Assembly (NCBI RefSeq): GCF_001661345.1
Contig: NW_017962920.1
Span: forward strand, 124,001 to 188,000
Reading direction: 5' to 3'
Source of the DNA: Ascoidea rubescens DSM 1968
Lineage: Eukaryota > Ascomycota > Saccharomycetes > Ascoideales > Ascoideaceae
Length of the DNA: 64,000 nt
Under the pieces are notes generated by a model, which worked only from the letters and a program-made list of their open reading frames with translations, did not search any database and was not told where the DNA came from. Of this stretch, positions 42,868 through 54,447 are shown piece after piece (position 1 is the first letter of the stretch; every line of letters starts with the position of its first letter). Both the position numbers and the translations under genes were made by a program.

Positions 42868-43331
42868 TCAACTGCAACGAAGATAATGAATATGTGATGA
42901 CTACATTAACTATCCTTCTATAGAACCACATCTAGATTTTTATATTTTTTTTCCTCACTGCTATCTTATTGGGTTGGAGCTGTTTCGTTGGTTATGCTTT
43001 TATGTTTTTGTTTCTGTTTTTGTTTGGTACCTGTTATACTCTGTTTTAGACGTAATTTATATATCCTTTTTCTTTTTTTTGGCTTCAAGCTTCCTATGTT
43101 TTATCTTTATTGTTTCTGTCGACCTCTCTTCTGTGGTCCCTCTTCTCCTGGGTTATATATCTTTAATACACGCCTCTTCTCTTTTCTCTTATCTCCTATC
43201 TCTCCTCCATCTCCGTTTTCCATACAGTAATCCCACTTCTGACGCTTTTCTTACATCCCATCCTCCGACAGCGATATATCACAACAACCCATCTTCACAC
43301 TGCTATTACTCAACAACACAATTGCACACGA
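42868..43331. promoter_or_regulatory. YMR1 promoter region
   Basis: 464 bases, T- and CT-rich. An open frame on the plus strand here has hydrophobic, low-complexity content and is not a gene. Confidence 0.5.
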
Positions 43332-45131
43332 ATGGAGTACTTGAAAATAACTAATGTATGTTCTGCTTCTGCTTGAAACTCTCGTGTCTCGGAATGTTGG
43401 GTCCCCCAAACAACTAACTCTTTGTATCTTGTACAAATCTAATAGGCTTCCAATGTTACTTTGCATAGAAGAGGTATCTCCATTAATGGCGACCTTCATC
43501 TAACTACCCACCACCTAATATTCGTATCCAAAATCAACTCCAGATTGAAAGAATTATGGATTTGCTATCCAATGATCAATCATCTTGAGAAAAATTTGGG
43601 CTCTTCGTTGATTGATTTATTAACCATATCAAATGACAACGATAACACTAATAACAGTATTCCGTCAAATGGCATAAATCTCAACAACTACAATAATCTC
43701 TCAGCTAATATAAACAACAACGCTTCTACAGGTGAATCCATCGACAATTTAGATCATTTGAAAAATCTCAAGTCGCTCTATAAAGGCTCTTGCCTAAAAA
43801 TAAAATGCAAAGATTTCTCAAACTTATCCATTGACTTCGTGGATGATAAAATCTGTCAAGATGTTTTTGACTCAATCATTAAATTAACTTGTCTTAGCAC
43901 AATCGAAAAACTATATGCTTTTCTATATCAACCAATATCCCTAGAGAAAAATCTTCCACTTAATTCTTGGTTCATTTTCAATCCACAGAATGAGTTTAAA
44001 AGGCAAGGCTTAAATCTATTGATCAATAATCATGAATACAATTCAATCCCTCCTCTTTATCCCGGTTCAAACTCCTGGAGATTCTCAAACATTAATTTGA
44101 ATTACCAATTAACTCCAACTTATCCCAGTTTTCTTATTGTACCATCTTCAATTTCCGATAATCTAATTAAATATGCTTCAAAATTTAGATCGAAACAAAG
44201 AATCCCAACTCTATCCTACTACTATAAAAAAAATGGCTGTACAATAACAAGATCTTCTCAACCTTTAACCGGTTTAAAACAGTCAAGATCAATTCAAGAT
44301 GAAAAATTAATCGATGAAATCTTCAAGTCAAATCAAATTATAAATAACAATAATACAATAGTCATAAATAACAATAATAACAATAATAACAATAATAACA
44401 ATAATAACAATAATAAAAAATCTGTCAGAAGATTAAATCTTATCATAGATGCAAGACCTCAAACTAATGCAATGGCTCAGACTGCTTTAGGTGCTGGCAC
44501 TGAAATTATCGACAACTATAAAAACTGTAAAAGAATTTTTCTAGGTATTGACAATATTCATGTAATGAGAGACTCAATTACTAAAATCAACAACATCCTA
44601 AAAGATTCCGATATCTTGAAAAATCCTTTAATTACAAAGGATCTATTAGAAAAAACTAATTGGCTAAAATATATCAACATCCTTTTAAGCAGTACTGATT
44701 TGATAGTTAAATCAATTCATTTTAACAATGTTCACACTTTAGTTCACTGTTCCGATGGCTGGGATAGAACTGCTCAAGTTTGTTCTTTGGCCCAAATTTG
44801 TTTAGACCCCTTTTTCAGAACTATTGAAGGTTTTGCCATCTTGATTGAAAAAGATTGGTTATCTGCTGGTCACAGGTTCAATGAAAGATCTGGCCATTTA
44901 TCCTCTGAAACAAAATTTGTAAATAATTGTAAACTATCAAAATCCTCATCCAAAAATTCAAACTTAAATCAAACTTCAAGTGTTTTCGTAAATTCAAATA
45001 GAAGCTACAGCAATAATAATCTTAATAATCTATATAAAAATGCAAATCTCAATAACGATAACAATAACAATTCAAATTTAATCAACTCAAGCCAAAATTC
45101 TTCAACTTCTTCACTAAATTCAACAAATAAC

Positions 45132-45178
<47 letters not shown>

Positions 45179-45767
45179 TAATAAAAATTCAAATTCTCCT
45201 TTTGGATTTTCTTTAGAATCAATTACAAATTCAGAATCTTTCAACCAAGCAACTGGTGCTTTTTATTCAGTTTCAAATCATTTTAAGAAGCAAAAACATT
45301 TGAAATTTACTTCACCTATTTTTCATCAATTTTTAGATAGTGTATACCAATTATTAAGACAAAATCCAAACAAGTTTGAATTCAATGAAAGATTTTTAAG
45401 AAGACTATACTACCATTTATATTCCTGTCAATATGGTAATTTTTTATGTGATAACGAAAAGGAAAGAGTAACAAAAAAAATATCTGAAAGAACAAGATCA
45501 GTTTGGGACTATTTTCTAGCAAGAAAATTAGATTTTACTAACCAAACTTACATTAAACCATTTGATCTTGATGATTATGATAATAATGTTATAATACCAA
45601 ATTCTGAAGATATAAGGTGGTGGTATCAATTATTTGGCAGATCAAATGAAGAAATGAATGGCGAATATGATAGGCAAAATGCCTTAATGAAAAATTTTGT
45701 AATTCCCAAACAAAATGGCAAACAAATTAAGTCTATTCATTCTTTTAAAACAAGCGATCGTACATAG
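43332..45767 (+). CDS. YMR1: Myotubularin-type PI3P phosphatase, two exons
   Basis: Exons 43332-43355 (MEYLKITN) and 43446-45767; 781 residues. Exon 2 starts ASNVTLHRRGISINGDLHLT, completing the PH-GRAM-like start seen in fungal Ymr1. The active site VHCSDGWDRTAQ fits the CSDGWDRT motif of catalytically competent myotubularins, which remove the 3-phosphate of PI3P and PI(3,5)P2 in endosome/vacuole traffic. Flanking blocks are IDARPQTNAMAQTA, KDWLSAGHRFNERSGH and RRLYYHLYSCQYGNFLCD. Two poly-Asn inserts lie on either side of the catalytic loop (44340-44420 and 45120-45185). Intron: donor GTATGT, AACTAAC branch point, acceptor AATAG, 90 bases. Confidence 0.94.
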
Positions 45768-46294
45768 TGATCCAAATCCAGATTCAATTAACAATTTGGT
45801 AGCAAGAAAAAACTATTAAAATTTTGTTGGAAATACTCTAAATAGAATAGTATAATTCAAGCATTCCTCTTCTGCTCTTAAACTTATTCACTTTAATAAA
45901 TTTTTTCTCCCACTTATAATAGTCAATTTATTTTGATTGAGTTCTTTTCTATCAAGCTTTTTCTCATTTTTTTTTTGTACATTGTATTGTTCTCAATAGC
46001 ATGATCATTTCATTGGTGAAATAAACTATTATTAATGAAGTGATGCTAGCATTGGTTTTGTAGAATTTTAAAATAAACAAATAAAATGGGAAGCTAATAA
46101 TTCAATGGGCAATTTTTATTTTTGTCTGGGTGATGTTCATATCCTTCTCAGCCCTATTATAAATTTTTGTAAATTATGCAAAATAAATCTCACAATTTAA
46201 TAATATATATTAAAAAAATTTTCAAACCCGGCTTGAGCTATCCCCAATACTACTAACAGTATTCATTTAATCTCCTATTGAACACCACATTAAT
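45768..46294. other. YMR1 3' flank
   Basis: AT-rich, no gene seen. Left border of a second decayed region. Confidence 0.5.
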
Positions 46295-48131
46295 ATGAAC
46301 ATGATGTCAAATGGTATCAACTTTTCTGGTATTTTTGTAGGTTATAAGTTTTTAGCAAATGCAGCTAAATCAGAAATAGTGGTCACAGAAAAGCTTCATA
46401 AAGATGAGCATATGAATTGAATTATAATTCTGGTATAAATACTTTCAATTGTGTATATTCACTTTTTTATTTTGAATAGACATACCAACGCTGGAATAAT
46501 TGCAGAAATGATGAGTGGTGGTTTAAGAGTTGACCAACAATCTGAGATGGTTGATTGGAACACAAAAGAAACGATTGCTTTTACTATGAGTTAAGGTAGT
46601 AATGAGTTATTAGTTTATATATATGTTTGGGCACTTTAGTTCAACATCAAATCATCAAAATTGTCACCGACCATTCCAATAATTTGGCATCGATAGACGC
46701 AATTAAACAACAGGCTAGCTTAAATATCACTAACGATAAGGACTCCCAACAATGTATTACTGAATATATTTTGTCATTATGCTTGGTTTCAGCTTTTTTG
46801 AATATGCAAGTGCCAAAGTTGATGTACGATTTCACAATCTCAAAATTACCAATGCAGAATTATTCCAACTAGGTGTTTGGGATATCAGATGGAAATATGG
46901 TTAAAACAATTCCTTTAAAATTCAAGTTTCTCTCTCTTAGTGATATGGTTCAAAACCATGGTAATACTATGACTATACTAACGGCATTTTGTTTGAAACA
47001 CTATTGTCTACAATTGAAACTTTCCCCAAAAGAATTGCAAGAAAAAAAAGCAAGATACTTAGCAATGCTTCAATATCTCCAGATACCTGAATCACAAAAT
47101 AAACAACTTATCAAAGCTTCATATACCATTCAAAATCAATTTGCTTCAATTAACGAAATGTTAAGTAATTCTGATAACAGATTCAATTTAAGTGTGAGTG
47201 AAGTGCTTCAGTTTCAACAATTGCTCCTTGGCTCAAATAACCATCCGTCTCAATTGCAAATTGGTAACATATCCAGTATTTTGCAAGGAAACAAACCCAA
47301 TAAAAGTTTTGCTATAGTTCTTCAATTATCCAATGCCAGAATTCTCAAAGTATACAATGCAGTTCGTGCACCCAAAGCTATCTATGATAGCAAAGCCAAT
47401 TGTGAGAAGCATCTTGATTTAGCAGGACGATTGCAACCCAAAGGTTTATAAAAGAATTATCTGCTTACAAGCAGCTTTCAGATCCTCAATTTAAAACAAT
47501 AGTTCCCAAGCTTTTGGCATATGGATTTCTTCCATACCCAAGTTTAGCAAAGCAGGACTCGCTCATGGATCTAAACAAACATTCAAGTGATGATCATCTT
47601 GAGCTTTCAGGATTGTATCTTGAGACAGCCTATCTTGGTGTTACTGATGTTAAAGCACTCGATGAAAAAGGGTTCAGGAAAATGACGCTGGTGGCGTTTC
47701 CAACATGCATCTAATGCATTTCAAAGCAGTTGTGCACTGCAACATGCATGATGACAATGTTGTGTACAAAAGTGATACCAATCACTTTTTCTATTTGGAT
47801 TTTGGATCATCGTCTATTCACAACTTGAGGAAAAGTAAGCATACAGAAGACAAAAACTACCTTGATTACGAAGACAACTTTCTTACATCATGCTGACATG
47901 ACTACACCAGTTTAATGGCTGTTTTGTTTTTTAGGTTTGTTTATAACATTTCAACAGAATTTTTAGAGACCGAAAAAAATTGTTTATATCGGCTGCAAAA
48001 AAATATATCGATATAGAAAAAGTGAAGGATTGTGAAAAACACAAAGAAGATCTAAATCAAAAATCTTTAAAAAGAAAAATTACTGGAAAGGAGACAGACA
48101 GATTGGTTGAAAAAACCAAGAAAACAAGATA
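46295..48131 (+). pseudogene. Decayed kinase-like gene
   Basis: Several open pieces in different frames follow each other on the plus strand: an N-terminal piece (46295-46420), a NAGIIAEMMSGGLRVDQQ piece (from 46481), longer pieces at 46627-46872 and 46873-47451, then YLETAYLGVTDVKALDEKGF, and near 47730 VVHCNMHDDNVVY followed by FFYLDFGSSS. HCNxHDDN and LDFG match the catalytic-loop HxxxN and DFG motifs of protein-kinase-like folds. A Lys-rich tail ends at a stop near 48131. At least four breaks separate the pieces, so this is a pseudogene unless introns account for some. Family: a kinase-like protein, probably fast evolving; no named homologue recognised. Confidence 0.6.
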
Positions 48132-48535
48132 GCTGCTTAAATGAAATGCTTTTGATGTATTGTATAATTTGAAATTTAAAAGAATTGTTGAGAAATAAAC
48201 AAAAGAATTATTTTTAATATATTTGCGGAAGTATAATGCAATAAATAAAATTATCATGATCTGTTGATCGATTTTGATGCTTATTTTATTCGGGTTTTAT
48301 TACAAAATTTTCTGGATTCTATTGCTAATATTATCTTCATATTGGCTTGTCCCTAGCTATGGCTGCTTGTCCAATTGCTACATCACTGTTGTCGCTATTT
48401 TTAATTCCTCCTTTTATTCATTTCGCCTGCTCAAAAAGTATCAAGCTTGTTAAAGCTGGTATATTATCAGTTGAGAATGATATCAACAACGATGACAGTG
48501 AAAAACAATAAGACACAACTACACTCAATGATAAT
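48132..48535. other. Region between kinase-like remnants
   Basis: No clear gene. 48240-48510 holds short broken plus-strand reading frames that may be the 5' part of a second kinase-like remnant, cut by the copied segment that begins at 48536. Confidence 0.35.
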
Positions 48536-49147
48536 CAGCCTAAAGTTTCGTTAGTTGCATCATAATAAGTAGTTTTTTCGTTTTCAGCATAATATTCCAT
48601 ATCTTCTTCATTTTCATTCTGATCCTCCTCAAAGTTGGCATCATTATTAGTATGAATGTTATTTTTATTTTGATTTTGATTTTGATTTTGATTTTGATTT
48701 TGATTTTGATTTTGATCAATTCTATCATCATTTCTTTCATCATCATCACTATGATTATCAAACATTTCAACATCTTGGTCGACTTCGGAGAAAGATGATG
48801 ATGATGATGATGATGATGACGAGGAATATATTCCATAACCCAACATTCTGCCTTCTTTTTCCTGTTTAGTTTTCCTTTGAATTTTGTGATTTCTCGACAT
48901 TAATTTTTGAGTTAGAGTTCGTTTTTGCAATGAATCCAAAAAGGAATGGTTTTGGATTGCCTGGATTTTTTTTCTTAATAACAGTTCATTCTTTGAATCC
49001 TCGTCTGATTTGAAAGTGATTAAATCGTTATATTCTCTAAATAGTAGTTCGTTTTCAGCTAGAGTCTTATTAACCTCTAGCCTTTGCTTTTCCTCCATGG
49101 AGTTCAAATCGTTGGATCGCAGAGAATCCTTGGAAATATTTTTAGCA
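48536..49147 (-). pseudogene. Duplicated fragment of the CHY/RING ligase gene
   Basis: 612 bases equal to 28676-29287 in the same orientation (constant offset of 19,860). Comparing line by line I find a single base difference (28685 A, 48545 G), even in the GATTTT and GAT microsatellites. It covers codons about 48-250 of the CHY/RING gene: the disordered N-terminal part only, without the zinc fingers. In the copy, the right flank supplies a new ATG (49150-49152) giving MAAKNISKD, and an open frame of 205 codons, but the frame stops right after the copied part. Near identity points to a very recent copying event or an assembly artefact. Confidence 0.92.
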
Positions 49148-49250
49148 GCCATAACAAAGGTAGTATAATTGAAGAAATGATTAATGGTGGTTTAAGAGCT
49201 GATTCAACATTTTTATCAAATGATGATGCAATTAAATTATCTGTTCCAGA
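49148..49250 (+). pseudogene. Second kinase-like family remnant
   Basis: Starting right at the end of the copied CHY/RING fragment, the plus strand reads NKGSIIEEMINGGLRADSTF, which lines up with NAGIIAEMMSGGLRVDQQ at 46490-46540. So a second, related gene copy stood here and was cut by the copied fragment. Confidence 0.55.
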
Positions 49251-49822
49251 ATGAATGCCAATACTGCTTGCTTGGGGATCTCATAATTCTTTTCTCATTA
49301 ATGTCGTATTCAATATAAGAATATTCATCATAAGCTGATAAAGAAATGTTGCCAATAGTATTGAAATTTTGTTCTGTATCAGATGAATCCGAATTTAAAT
49401 ATACATTGTTTTTTTTGGATTCCTTTGAATTCGGTTCTGGTTCTGATTCCAATTCTATTAATTATTCTGAAAAATAATTTGACTCAAGGTCAGACTGATC
49501 AAGATTGGATTATTGAATCTGATTCATTAAATATTCAAGCTCTTGCTCTTCTTCCTCCTGGTTTCAGTTTTCAAAGCTGAAACTTCGGAATCATTTTTTT
49601 TCTTGCAAATTATGTCAGCTACTTCACATCCGCTATATAAGATAGTGATTGTCCAAAACTGTCCTGGAATTTGTTTTGTTGAGTTTGATCAATAACGGGT
49701 AAAATCTATGGTTTTTTGAATAATAGTCTGAATTTTGAAGCCCTTTCTGTTTTACTTGAATCATCTTGAGTTGGATCTTTCTTATTTCATCTTAGATCAT
49801 CACATGAACAATTATTCAAGTG
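49251..49822. other. Decayed sequence
   Basis: Short open stretches on both strands with protein-like acidic/Ser composition (for example a 71-codon minus-strand frame at 49237-49452 and a plus-strand frame ending near 49580). No family recognised. Confidence 0.35.
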
Positions 49823-51330
49823 TTATATCAGGCGAAGTACTTTAATAAGATTATGAGATAGGTCCAAAACCTTCAACTCGATTAAACATTTGAAATCTTT
49901 TATTCCAGATATTTGGTTATAAGATAATTCTATTTGTGTTAACCTTTCTACTCGTATTGTATTTCCCATGATTTTAAAATCTGTAATTATGTTGCCTCTT
50001 AAATTAATCTCGGTTAGATTGACTAATTTCCCAATGTTTTCAACAATTGATATTTTATTTGAACTGATGCCCAACATCGAAAGGTTGACTAAATTGTTCA
50101 AATTTTCAATTTTATTAAATGATAAATCTAACGGTGTTAAATTAGTTTGATTCAAATGATCAATTTTGGTTATTTGATTAAAGGCCAAATCAAGTTCCAT
50201 CAAATGAAATAATCTTGTTGGAAACGGTTCAATTGCTATAATTTTGTTTTCTTTTAAATTTAATTTTTTTAAGCTAACAAATCAACGCAGGAGTTACTAA
50301 TATTTAAGATATTAAATTTGTAGATGTCACTGGTTTTCAAAATGGAATTTTTTCTTAAATTTAGTTCGACTAGATTCTCACACTCAATAGGATGATTTAA
50401 TTCTTTTAGTTTATTAAAAGATAAATTTAAAGTAATCAAATGTTTTAGAAAAGAAACGTTCTCAATACTTGTGATTTCATTATTGGATAAATCCAAATAT
50501 TTTATCATTTCAGGGAATTGGATATTTTGCAATTTGGAAAAATTATTATCTGTCATTTTTAGATTATATAAATTGGTTTACTTCAATATACCAATTCAAT
50601 TTCTGTTAGATACATATCTTTCAACTGTAATGTAGTCAATCTAAATAAATCATAACTAACATATTCATCTGAAAAAAGAGATCGGAAATCAATTACATAC
50701 TTTGGGCGATATAGACTTTGGGAAAGTAAGGTAGTTTTGTCTTGAAGTTTCAAATGGTTCCAGTCAATTGTGTTGCCAAAATCTATTATTATTGTTTTTA
50801 ATGTGTGTTTTTGAATTAGTAGCAAATCTTTGATTATTGATATACATTTCCAAAAATCATCAACTGCTGTTGGTGCTGAGAAAAGTCTAGGACCATAACA
50901 GTACGAAATTGATGGTATTGAAATTGATTGTACTGAAATTGATATTTTTCTCATTGAACAAAACATGCTAACTATATTTTTATGATTTTTTAATAAATTG
51001 TAGTCTGGCAAATCTATTTCGAGAAATATATCATTGGAGAATTGATTTAAATAGTCTTTGAAAGGCGGAGCGTCTTTAATAGTCAATGTCAAGAGAAACC
51101 TTGGGGAACTATTGTACCAATAACATAAATGAGAAGAATCAAAGCAACATGAAATTATTTTAATTTTCTTGAATATATACTGTAAACAAGTTTTTTAACT
51201 ATTGGGTTAGTTGAAGAAATAAACAAGATGTTTTTTCAAACGAGAGTTTGGTGAAAATAACATTGAGGATGTGAGGTGGTAATCCCTCTAATATATTTTG
51301 TCTATCAGTCTTTGGCATCTCAAGTTCCAT
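49823..51330 (-). pseudogene. Decayed F-box/LRR gene
   Basis: On the minus strand, ATGs at 51328-51330 and 51316-51318 start an F-box (MPKTDRQNILEGLPPHILNV, then IFTKLSFEK), which is then out of frame. It is followed by an LRR-flanking piece (50583-51092) and leucine-rich repeats in two frames (50269-50556: IKYLDLSNNEITSIENVSFL; 49823-50203: MMELDLAFNQITKIDHL). The LRR frames shift near 50270, where LKKLNLKENKIIAIEP continues the repeat in another frame. The F-box residues match the copy at 36.9 kb (NVLDGLPLNILKHIF), and the upstream flanks also match. It is a decayed SCF substrate-receptor gene with at least three breaks. Confidence 0.75.
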
Positions 51331-52126
51331 TGTTGGTATATTATGTTGTCTGTGAATACTATAAACAATTATTTATTTCTACAAAAACAGAATGAAATAT
51401 CAACGTATAAATAGTGAGGTTTTCTTCAGAAATCATGTAGAGTATGGCAACTCTTTGAATACCGTGCGTTGACATGCATAATGTCAAGCAAATAAAACAA
51501 TACTTTTATTTCTTTCACAGTAACTTTGAAAACTCTATTACTTTTGGGATTGTTTGAACAAAGAAAGAACTTTTGTATTTGTCTTCGCACATTAAAAGAG
51601 AAGAACCTGGGTATAATGGCATAAGCGAATTGTTTGGTGCTCCTCAGACGTTCCATCAATCAAACGTCAGCAATAGACCAGCGACGTGGAGGTGTACACA
51701 GATATAGCTACTTCACCGAAAGAAGGCAAAACCGGTTCTGACGATGCACGATAACTTGCGCGATTTTGTGCGATTTTGGTCTATCGTGCACGATGCTCGG
51801 TGCCCTAAACCGGTCCCTCACCAAAACATGGGTGCAATGCGTTCACCTTCACGCTGTGATCACCCAAGGGGAGAAATGATGGTTAAAGAGTTTTGTGCTC
51901 GTCACAATTGATCTGGTTAAAAAAGTTGGTTGGTTTATATGATTCGTTTTATAGATTGTTATCATTGTATAGCATTCATACATAGATAAATCTAATTGTC
52001 TTTACTTTCCATATGCAGAATCTATTTATTTTAAAATCTAGGTTTGGTTTTTTGATTTATCATGGTAACAGAATTACCAAAACACGTTGAAAATTTATAA
52101 TGAACAAGTAATCAAATAGAATCAAA
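51331..52126. other. Upstream flank with palindromic and repeat-rich promoter-like DNA
   Basis: 51331-51660 matches the flank of the other F-box/LRR copy. 51731-51814 is a short GC-richer block bounded by ACCGGT at each end, with a perfect 12-base palindrome ATCGTGCACGAT (51783-51794), a related GATGCACGAT at 51743-51752 and two TGYGCGATTTT copies between. Confidence 0.6.
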
Positions 52127-52906
52127 ATGAAAGCTATAAAATTTCGAAAAAAAGTTCTGCGAAAAGCCTCCTCTTTAAAAAAATATAATGATTATCTTGT
52201 GACGCAATTGAGCAACTCATTTTCAAAATTAGAAAGACAAATCAAACCTTCTAAAAAGATACCTCCACTGTTCCAAAAAAATCCTATGAATTTTCAAAAT
52301 AATATAATCAGAGCTCCAACAGTGATCAAGGTTTGCAATCAGCAACATGATCCAATATTATCTCCTAAACTGAGTAACAATTCAACTTATTCATTGTCGA
52401 CATCCTCTTTAGTAACTCATTCGCCTACAAGATCACCAATAAATTGACAAATCTTTCCAAGAAGATCTCCTAGACTAGAATCACCTTTAAAAGTACGAAA
52501 CCAAACCCTTGTTCCATTGCCTATTAAACAAAATGAAGATTAATTGAAATCAGAGAATAAATCAAGTTTATTAGAAAAAATCGAAAGAACAGTTTCCGAA
52601 AATTTAAAAGACTTGAACAATGAGCTAATTAAAAAACATAATAATCAACATATATTGAATAATAGATTATTTTCATTCACTCCATCACCGCCTGAAAAAA
52701 AAGAAATAATCGATTTAGATGTGGGTTCTAATGGCAATCTATTGCCCAATAGGAGGGAGATTTTGTTTATGTTATCTCTAGTTTTAGTTGACGAAGGTGC
52801 AGAATTTCATAAAACCCAAAATAATAGAAGAGATGAGAAATTTGAAAATTCTTTGCTTTTGCAAACAACCAAATTTTTAGATGATGCGTCATTGAAAGAA
52901 AAATGA
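52127..52906 (+). pseudogene. Unknown coding frame with two in-frame stops
   Basis: From ATG 52127 one frame runs for 260 codons but contains TGA at 52445-52447 and TAA at 52541-52543. Sequence on both sides and between the stops keeps the same style (RSPIN, stop, QIFPRRSPRLESPLKV), so a single gene seems to have been present. The N-terminus is basic (KAIKFRKKVLRKASSLKKY), the middle Ser/Pro-rich, the end has a helical RREILFMLSLVLVDEG segment. I find no donor, branch point and acceptor that would remove both stops convincingly. Most likely a pseudogene; stop read-through or sequencing error cannot be excluded. Family not recognised. Confidence 0.6.
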
Positions 52907-53261
52907 GATATGGATTTTTCCTTCTTTTTTTAATTTTATAAATGCTTTTATAAATGCTTTTATTCATTCATTTATACACTAACTTTAATTTTAATTTAGT
53001 AAACATTTTTACTTTTGTTTTTATTTAACCTAAAAAGTTACTAATTTCATTTTATTATAGCATTGATGAGACTATTGCATTAGGTTGATTCTATTTTTAA
53101 AATTGTATTATATTAGAAATATATTCTCAAATAAAAATAAAAATAAAAATAAAAATAAAAATAAAAATTAAAGTGAAATAAAAACCAAATAAGAAAAGTA
53201 ATCAAAATAATAATTAGATAATAGATGATAATCAATAGATAATTGTTCAGTAGTATTTTTG
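52907..53261. other. Intergenic region with AAAATA repeats
   Basis: AT-rich, with an (AAAATA)n run at about 53133-53168. GLY1 3' flank. No gene seen. Confidence 0.5.
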
Positions 53262-54447
53262 TTATTTTCCATTTTCCAACTTTCTATTATAGGTATGAAC
53301 TATGCCAACAGGATCATAAGGATGGTCTTTTGCATAAAAAAATGAATCAAGAATAGCATTTTTAACACTCTCAAGACTTTGTGGAGATATTTGAAAATGG
53401 AAAGAAATTCTATTACCCATTAGTTTAACATTATATTTTTCACCAAATTGTATTAAAACTTGAGGATCCATTTTATTTTTCACTAAATCAAGAAAAACAA
53501 AATTTGTATCTACAGGTAATTCCAAGGCTATACCATGCTTTTGACAGAAAAGAGCTAATTCTTTTGCCATTAAATGAGATTTTTTCAATTTCTTTATGTT
53601 TTCCTTCAAAGCAGCTAATGCGATTGAAGTAATAATACCAGCCTGTCTAATACCACCACCATTTTGTTTTTTAAAATGATTAGCAGTTTTAATAAATTTT
53701 TTGCTACCAACCAAGACAGAACCAATTGGAGCACCCAAAGATTTCGATAAACAAAGAGAAACAGAATCAAAGTATTGACAATATTCACTGATAGGGATTC
53801 CAGTTTCAATTGACGCATTCCATAACCTTGCGCCGTCAAGATGTAGTTTGAGATTATTTGCTTTAGCAAAATCACTGATTTTTTTAATTTCATCAATAGG
53901 GATAATGACTCCCTCAATAGTGTTTTCTAAACTGATTAATTTGGTTGGAGCATAATGAATATCATCTTCAAGTTCGATATTTTGTATAATATCATTCAAA
54001 GTAATGTATTTGCCATTGGAAGGTTTAACTGGAGTCACCATTGCTTGAGATAAGGTGGCTAAACCACCAGCTTCGTGGACATAGATGTGACCTCTTGAAT
54101 CACATAAAACCGAATGGGGAGGTTGAAATAAATTGGAACGAATAGCAATTTGGTTGGATAAAGTGCCTGAAACACAAAATAAAGCAGCTTCTTTACCGGT
54201 CAATTCAGCAACATAATTCTCGAGCTTTAAAGTGTCTTCGTCTTCATCATAGACACTATCGCCTAAGGAGGCATTCAAAGCAGCTTGGAGAACAGTGGGA
54301 GTAGGAATTGTGAAGGTGTCGCCTATCAAAATTGAAATTAGTATTGAAAAGTCCACATAAGCTTCATTGAATAAGACTCATCTGTGTTGACATACTTCTA
54401 AAGTCATTATGACAACGGGGTAGTTGTTGTGCAGTATCAGCAGTCAT
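53262..54447 (-). CDS. GLY1: Threonine aldolase, two exons
   Basis: PLP-dependent enzyme that cleaves L-(allo-)threonine to glycine and acetaldehyde, a main cytosolic glycine source. Exons: 54396-54447 and 53262-54322; 370 residues. Exon 1 encodes MTADTAQQLPRCHNDFR; splicing gives NDFRSDTFTIPTP, the conserved start of the family. LFCVSGTLSNQIAIR, HEAGGLATLSQAMV, HLDGARLWNA and the PLP-Lys segment SLCLSKSLGAPIGSVLVG are intact, followed by GGGIRQAG and PVDTNFVFLDL. Intron 54323-54395 (73 bases): donor GTATGT, TACTAAT branch point, acceptor GATAG. Confidence 0.96.

Noticed and set aside
42974-43354. 126-codon frame upstream of YMR1
   Set aside because: It runs over the YMR1 exon 1 and intron donor in another frame and is T-rich low complexity.
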